64,000 nucleotides of DNA. It comes from Norana najaformis. Lineage: Eukaryota > Annelida > Clitellata > Crassiclitellata > Hormogastridae. Within the stretch, counting starts at the first letter, position 1. Every line of letters starts with the position of its first letter. The stretch spans positions 1,694,741 through 1,758,740 of the forward strand of contig OZ029922.1 of assembly GCA_964023275.1 (NCBI GenBank), read 5' to 3'. Positions 60,215 to 64,000 of the stretch are shown here, piece after piece. The notes beneath the pieces are model-generated. The model ran no database searches, was not told where the DNA came from, and saw nothing but the letters and a program-made list of their open reading frames with translations. The position numbers and the translations under genes were made by a program.

Positions 60215-63200
60215 CTATTGCAAATGTCCACTGTTGTTTTTGCATTGAAATGTATTGTATTTTATTGCTTTGCTGAAACTAAAGTTTGCCTTCAATAACG
60301 AGCATTTCTACTGTGACGTAAAGTCCTGTATTTTTTGTATTGCAATGCACTGAAGTTTATTGCTTGGCTGAAACTGTTGTACCTATACTTTATTTCACAC
60401 TGGACGAACTGAAAATGCAGCCAAAACCAGAAAACAACTCAAAAGAAAAATTACAAAACCAAAAGAAACCTAAATCATTTCCTGACTGAAGATGTAAGTT
60501 CTGAAAACATGCAATCTCATAGCATACATACTGTCCCTAGTAGACATACCAAGTCTGTTATAAAGAATTAGACTCATTTCTATAACTAAACAATAAAGTA
60601 TGCAACTGAAGGTGATGTCGCATGCTGTTGTTACTATCTGGGTTAGGGTTATTTACCTGGATTATTCATCATGTCCTCCACAACCCTTATGGTCCAGATG
60701 CAGCGAAGCGTATACAGGATGACAGCCACATGGAACAAGACGAGCGTCAGCAACTGCGAGCAGTTCCAGAAGGGCCGGAAGTAGTTCATGCGTTCCCTAC
60801 AGACTTTGATCAGCTCAAGGATTGTGATGATCAGGACGAAGATCGCACAGGCAATCTCGGAAACGAGCGCCACCACTCCATTGGCACCACTGTACCGATA
60901 CAGTTGAATGATTTCGGTCCTTGACGACCAGAGCATGTCACCCGTTGTTGGAAACTCAACCAGGACCGTCGCCAGGTTACCCAGACTGCTGCCAGGATTG
61001 AAGATGTTGAACTCGACAAAGACAGCTCTCGTGTAAAAGTCAATCCAGCGGGTTCTCTGAAGTTCCTCAATCATCTTGGTTGCCACCTCTAGCGTCAGCC
61101 CCAGGCTGGCCACGTAACCCCCGCCTGGGTAGGAGGACAGGACACCGTCGAAAGACTGCCCGCTCAGCTCATCTTCTGTGCGGTAGATGAAGGCTTTCTG
61201 GAGTTCGGTGAGTTCGTTCTCATGGGTCACGACGTAGGAGAGATTGCGAACAGGTACCCAGCTTGGCTTGTAAGCTGATGTGTCCTCGAGTGAGGAACTG
61301 TACGAGTTTGTACAGCGATATCCACGGACGCTTCTCGCCATGTAAACGCAAAGCTCTAGGGCAAATAAGAGAAAATAAGAAAGTATTATCATTCTATCTT
61401 CATAACTATAATTCAGAGATAATTATGTCTAGAATAAATAGTGCTATCTTTAGCTCTAGAATTCTCAGTACAGTCTCTTAAGAAGTGTTAGTACAAATTT
61501 CTAGTTCTTGAATAGTACAAATTTCTAGTTTCTTGAATTGCAACTACAAAAATCTACCTTTAGAATTGGTAGTATTATCTCAAGCTGTAGAATTCTTAGT
61601 ATGCTTAATAGCTCTACACCTGTCAGTAAGAATCTCTAGCTCTAGAATTCTTAGTGTAATCTCTAGCTCTAGAATTCTTAATGTTATCTCAGCAGTCAAG
61701 CAGTTTTATAAACCTTTTATAAACCTCTTATAAATATCTATAGATACTTTTATAAACCTCCCAACTTGTCATAACTCGTGGTGACACTCAGTTTACATTC
61801 ACGAAGTTACAATCAGTGAAAACATTAGCTCGGGCGCTTCAAAAGCTCCACAGAAAGTTGTAGGCCACGTCAGAACTCAGACCTGCACTTACCCTTTCTT
61901 ACTCGCAGTTGGCGCAGTCTGGGTGGTCCAATTCGCCAGCTATTCATATCACTCATGTAGTTCTTATCATAGGCTGTCACAGGTTTTCCATTGTAGCGCT
62001 CGCTTGCGAACAGAACTGGCAGCAGGGTGTCCCGAGTCCAGAACCAGAGACCCTGCTTCACGTACGTCTGTCACAAGCAGAACAAGAGTCCCTTAAGCCA
62101 ACCCTAAGGGCAGTAATAGGTAAGAAGTGTTAGTGACCTAATTTTCTTGGTCTCTGGAGTTAGTAGAAGGTCAAGGTGACGTATTGTAACGTAATCTAAA
62201 GCTATGTCATGTCATATCAAAATCCTATAGGTCAGAGAAACCAGATCTTAGGCTATGGTAGGAAAACCAAATAGAAACAGATTAGTCTTAAGTTTAGACG
62301 TCAAAGAACTGATAGAATGCATAAAACTGAGATTCTCTCAAAAGCGATGGGTCTGGGAAATCAGAAGTAAGGCTGGATAGTGCGAAGGTGCTGAGCTGGA
62401 CTTACAACGTTGTTCAGTACACTTCCGGTGAGGGCAGAGACGAGGTTCCGGTTCTGTCGGAAGGACCAGTTGTTCTGCTGACCATTAACAACAAGAAGGA
62501 TTAAGAAGAGGAAGGCGACATAGAAGATGATTTCTCGTATCATTGCCTTCATCTTGTCATCGATTTCTTTCTTGCGTCGAGCGGCAGCGATCTCAACCGA
62601 ATATGCCAAGTTCTCCACAGCCTTATCTGTCACAGATGTTAAATCAAGTCATATCAAATTAATCCAAGTCAGGTCAGCCAAATCAAGTAAAATCCAATCA
62701 AATCAAATATAAATCAATCAAATCAATCAACTCCAGTAAAACAAATGAATCAAGGAAGTAGCATTTTAGTGAAATGAAATCAAATGATCAAATCGGATTA
62801 GACCAGTTTTTATTAGATTAGATTTGATCAGTATTGATCAAATAAGGTCAGATTAAGTCATATTTTACCAGATCAGATGGGATTATATTTAATCAGATTG
62901 AATTTTACCAGACTCGACCAGATAAGATTATACGATATTGTCTCGGATTTGATCAAACTGGATTAGATTAGATTAGACTAGAGCAACAACCTCCTCCGAC
63001 AAGATGAATCTTCTCTTGGTCAGCATAACTGATGGTCTTCATCTTCCCCAGCTGCCTCTCGTAGACAGAAACCTCCGGGTCCTGCTTCAGTATAAACGAT
63101 GCCATCAGGGCCACTATCAAGACCTACAACAACAGTTACACTGACCAGATTACTAACAGTAACAGTAACACAATAGTAACAGTACATTTACAATTGTAAT

Positions 63201-64000
63201 CTCAGTAATACATTTAAAGATAGCAATAATACATCTACAGCACAATTTAGTAGTACTTTAATATTCATATGACGCATTTAATCAATACCTTTATCTAGGT
63301 CATTACCTTTATCTGTTACCTTAATCATCACCTGCTATGCTGTCTGTTACCATCATTACCTCAATCTATTATCGTTCCCTGAATCTGTGGTCTTTATCAA
63401 TGAGTGCTACCTATATCTATATTCCTATCTTAATCTATAACGCATTTAGTCATTACTTTTATCCACAAGTATTACCTTTATCTTTAAGTGTAACCTTAAT
63501 CTATCACCATTACCTTAACTCAATCACCTTAACATATTCTTAATCTATGTCCCTAACTTAATCCATGTTGCATTAGATCAATACTTTAATCCGTAACCGT
63601 TACCTTAATCTATGTTGATACCTGTTTCAACGTCGTTACCTTAATCTATGGTCTTTACCTTAATCCATGATCATTACCTTAATCTATAATCAATACCTTA
63701 ATTTATAATCATTATCTTAATCAATAATCATTAACTTAATCTATGATCATTACTTTAATGTATGTCGTTAGCTTAATCTATGTTGTGCTTTATCGTTACC
63801 TTCACTGGTTGAATGAGTATCGCTGACTCGGCGAACGACAGCAGAAACGCCACCAGCCAATCCTCCGATTTTTTCTTTCCCCAATCAAGACTGTAGAAGA
63901 CAGTGAAGACACCGGACACAGCAATGCTCACAAATACCAACGCCCAGGCAAAATACGTGCACCAGTGCGGCAGGGTACCAGCGCCAAGAGACGTTCTGGA
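59655..64000 (-). CDS. Gene C: polycystin-1-like protein, C-terminal part (runs off the right edge)
   Basis: Six minus-strand exons: 64000-63800, 63123-62991, 62626-62406, 62067-61893, 61355-60657 and about 60214-59655. They encode the C-terminal channel region of the polycystin-1/PKD1L/PKDREJ group: LPHWCTYFAWALVFV (late TM of the PKD1 core), a TM helix IIFYVAFLFLILLVV, the extracellular polycystin domain (WFWTRDTLLP, GPPRLRQLRVRKG, FYTRAVFVEFNIFNP), then the later helices and pore region (LISIINEYLAAVSDD). The N-terminal ectodomain (GAIN/GPS, PLAT) lies outside the window. The PKD1 group rather than PKD2 is favoured because a PKD1-type TM core precedes the polycystin domain and no EF-hand is visible. 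Phases agree through exon 61355; the last acceptor is uncertain. Confidence 0.9.
60657..61355 (-). CDS. Gene C exon: polycystin domain C part and S2
   Basis: A large exon of 699 bases, phase 1-1. It includes a Cys pair (ELCVYMARSVRGYRC), YPGGGYVASLG, RTRWIDFYTRAVFVEFNIFN and the helices IACAIFVLIITILELIKVC and LLTLVLFHVAVILYTLRCI. RxxWID..TRAV.VEF is the most conserved polycystin signature. It ends NNPG at GTAAAT. Confidence 0.93.
61893..62067 (-). CDS. Gene C exon: polycystin extracellular domain, N part
   Basis: Phase 0 to 1 exon after GCTTGTGACAG, donor GTAAGT. It encodes GLWFWTRDTLLPVLFASERY and WRIGPPRLRQLRVRKG. The W-x-W....LLP and G.(P/A)R.RQ.RV motifs are diagnostic of the polycystin (TOP) domain. 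Confidence 0.92.
62205..62300 (-). mobile_element. Family 1 fragment in a gene C intron
   Basis: ATAGGTCAGAGAAACCAGAT, CTTAGGCTATGGTAGG and AACAGATTAGTCTTAAGTTT match the 5' half (in LINE sense) of other family 1 copies. Confidence 0.55.
62406..62626 (-). CDS. Gene C exon: first helix of the channel domain
   Basis: Phase 1 to 0 exon after CATCTGTGACAG, donor GTAAGT. It encodes a basic segment (EIAAARRKKEIDDKMKAMIR) followed by the helix EIIFYVAFLFLILLVVNGQ. 'R.(R/K)K+......+RE(I/L)+.Y+.F' is the usual entry to S1 in polycystins. Confidence 0.88.
62640..62985. repeat. AATCAA / GATTAGATT-rich region
   Basis: AAATCAAGTAAAATCCAATC gives way to TTAGATTAGATT-like units, between two gene C exons. 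Confidence 0.75.
62991..63123 (-). CDS. Gene C exon: intracellular loop
   Basis: Acceptor CTGTTGTTGTAG, phase 0 to 1. It begins VLIVALMASFIL (end of the TM started in the previous exon), then KQDPEVSVYERQLGKMKTIS and EKIHLVGGG. The donor is GTTGTT, a weak match. The loop is shorter than in many PKD1 proteins. Confidence 0.75.
63270..63795. repeat. Decayed minisatellite, about 20-base unit
   Basis: TTACCTTAATCTATGATCA-like units repeat some 20 times with drift, filling the intron between the first two gene C exons of the window. Confidence 0.8.
63800..64000 (-). CDS. Gene C exon: TM helices before the polycystin domain (partial)
   Basis: Open to the window edge. It encodes GAGTLPHWCTYFAWALVFVS, VFTVFYSLDWGKKKSEDWLV and FLLSFAESAILIQPVK, ending in phase 0 at AAG/GTAACG. 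'LP.WC.Y.AW.L', 'GKEKSE.WL' and 'QS..I.QP.K' are strongly conserved in PKD1-family proteins. Confidence 0.9.

Noticed and set aside
59718-60248. 176-residue + frame opposite the last polycystin exon
   Set aside because: Antisense shadow of strongly conserved channel coding sequence.
59655-64000. Polycystin-2 (PKD2) rather than polycystin-1 type
   Set aside because: A PKD1-type TM segment (LPHWC..AW, GKKKSEDWL) precedes the channel domain and no EF-hand is seen.
1-64000. LTR retroviruses, Polintons or other virus-like insertions
   Set aside because: I saw no paired long terminal repeats and no integrase, capsid or protein-primed polymerase motifs; the reverse-transcriptase pieces are LINE C-termini.

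Overview
This is animal nuclear DNA from a repeat-rich, probably marine invertebrate genome. The evidence is three intron-rich genes with consensus GT..AG splice sites, dispersed LINE and tRNA-derived SINE copies, and very many CATA/CATC, CTGT and GGAT microsatellites. The word AGGCCTA is frequent and gene B belongs to an invertebrate ectodomain family, which makes an echinoderm or other ambulacrarian a reasonable but unproven guess.

Layout. Positions 1-14.8 kb hold no gene that I can support. They contain truncated LINE 3' ends, SINEs, short palindromes and microsatellites, ending in a 292-base GGT tract. Gene A (+ strand, 14822-30650, polyA signal at 30781) is a secreted mosaic protein that I assembled from 14 exons. 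The model has 3117 coding bases, an exact multiple of three, giving 1038 residues: signal peptide, PAN/apple-like domain, two VWA domains, Kunitz, antistasin-like domain, two small linker exons, a second Kunitz, a Cys-rich module and a ricin-like beta-trefoil segment. Its sixth intron holds a 2.36-kb DNA transposon in antisense. That element has an intact single-exon 563-residue protein, terminal inverted repeats and flanking TATA target duplications, and I cannot place it in a standard superfamily.

Gene B (- strand, 54807 to 31585) converges on gene A, with about 0.9 kb between the two stop codons. It is a type I membrane protein: signal peptide, one complete set of the DUF7044-DUF7043-DUF7045-DUF7042 ectodomain order, a second diverged set, a 140-residue acidic/Ser-rich linker, a Cys-rich juxtamembrane region and one transmembrane helix with a short basic tail. 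Nineteen exons agree in splice phase except at one early junction, where an exon is missing or misplaced.

After an intergenic stretch of repeats (about 54.8-59.6 kb), gene C (- strand, 64000 to 59655) is the C-terminal part of a polycystin-1-like channel protein: the last TM helices of the PKD1 core, the extracellular polycystin domain and the pore-side helices. It continues beyond the right edge.

All three genes encode secreted or membrane proteins, but nothing in the sequence shows that they work together. Many repeats in the window end in the same motif, GGCGCTATATAAAT or a close variant, followed by a short tandem tail. This suggests that several LINE/SINE families share one 3' recognition end. 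Domain names rest on motifs I can read; the DUF numbers are from memory.
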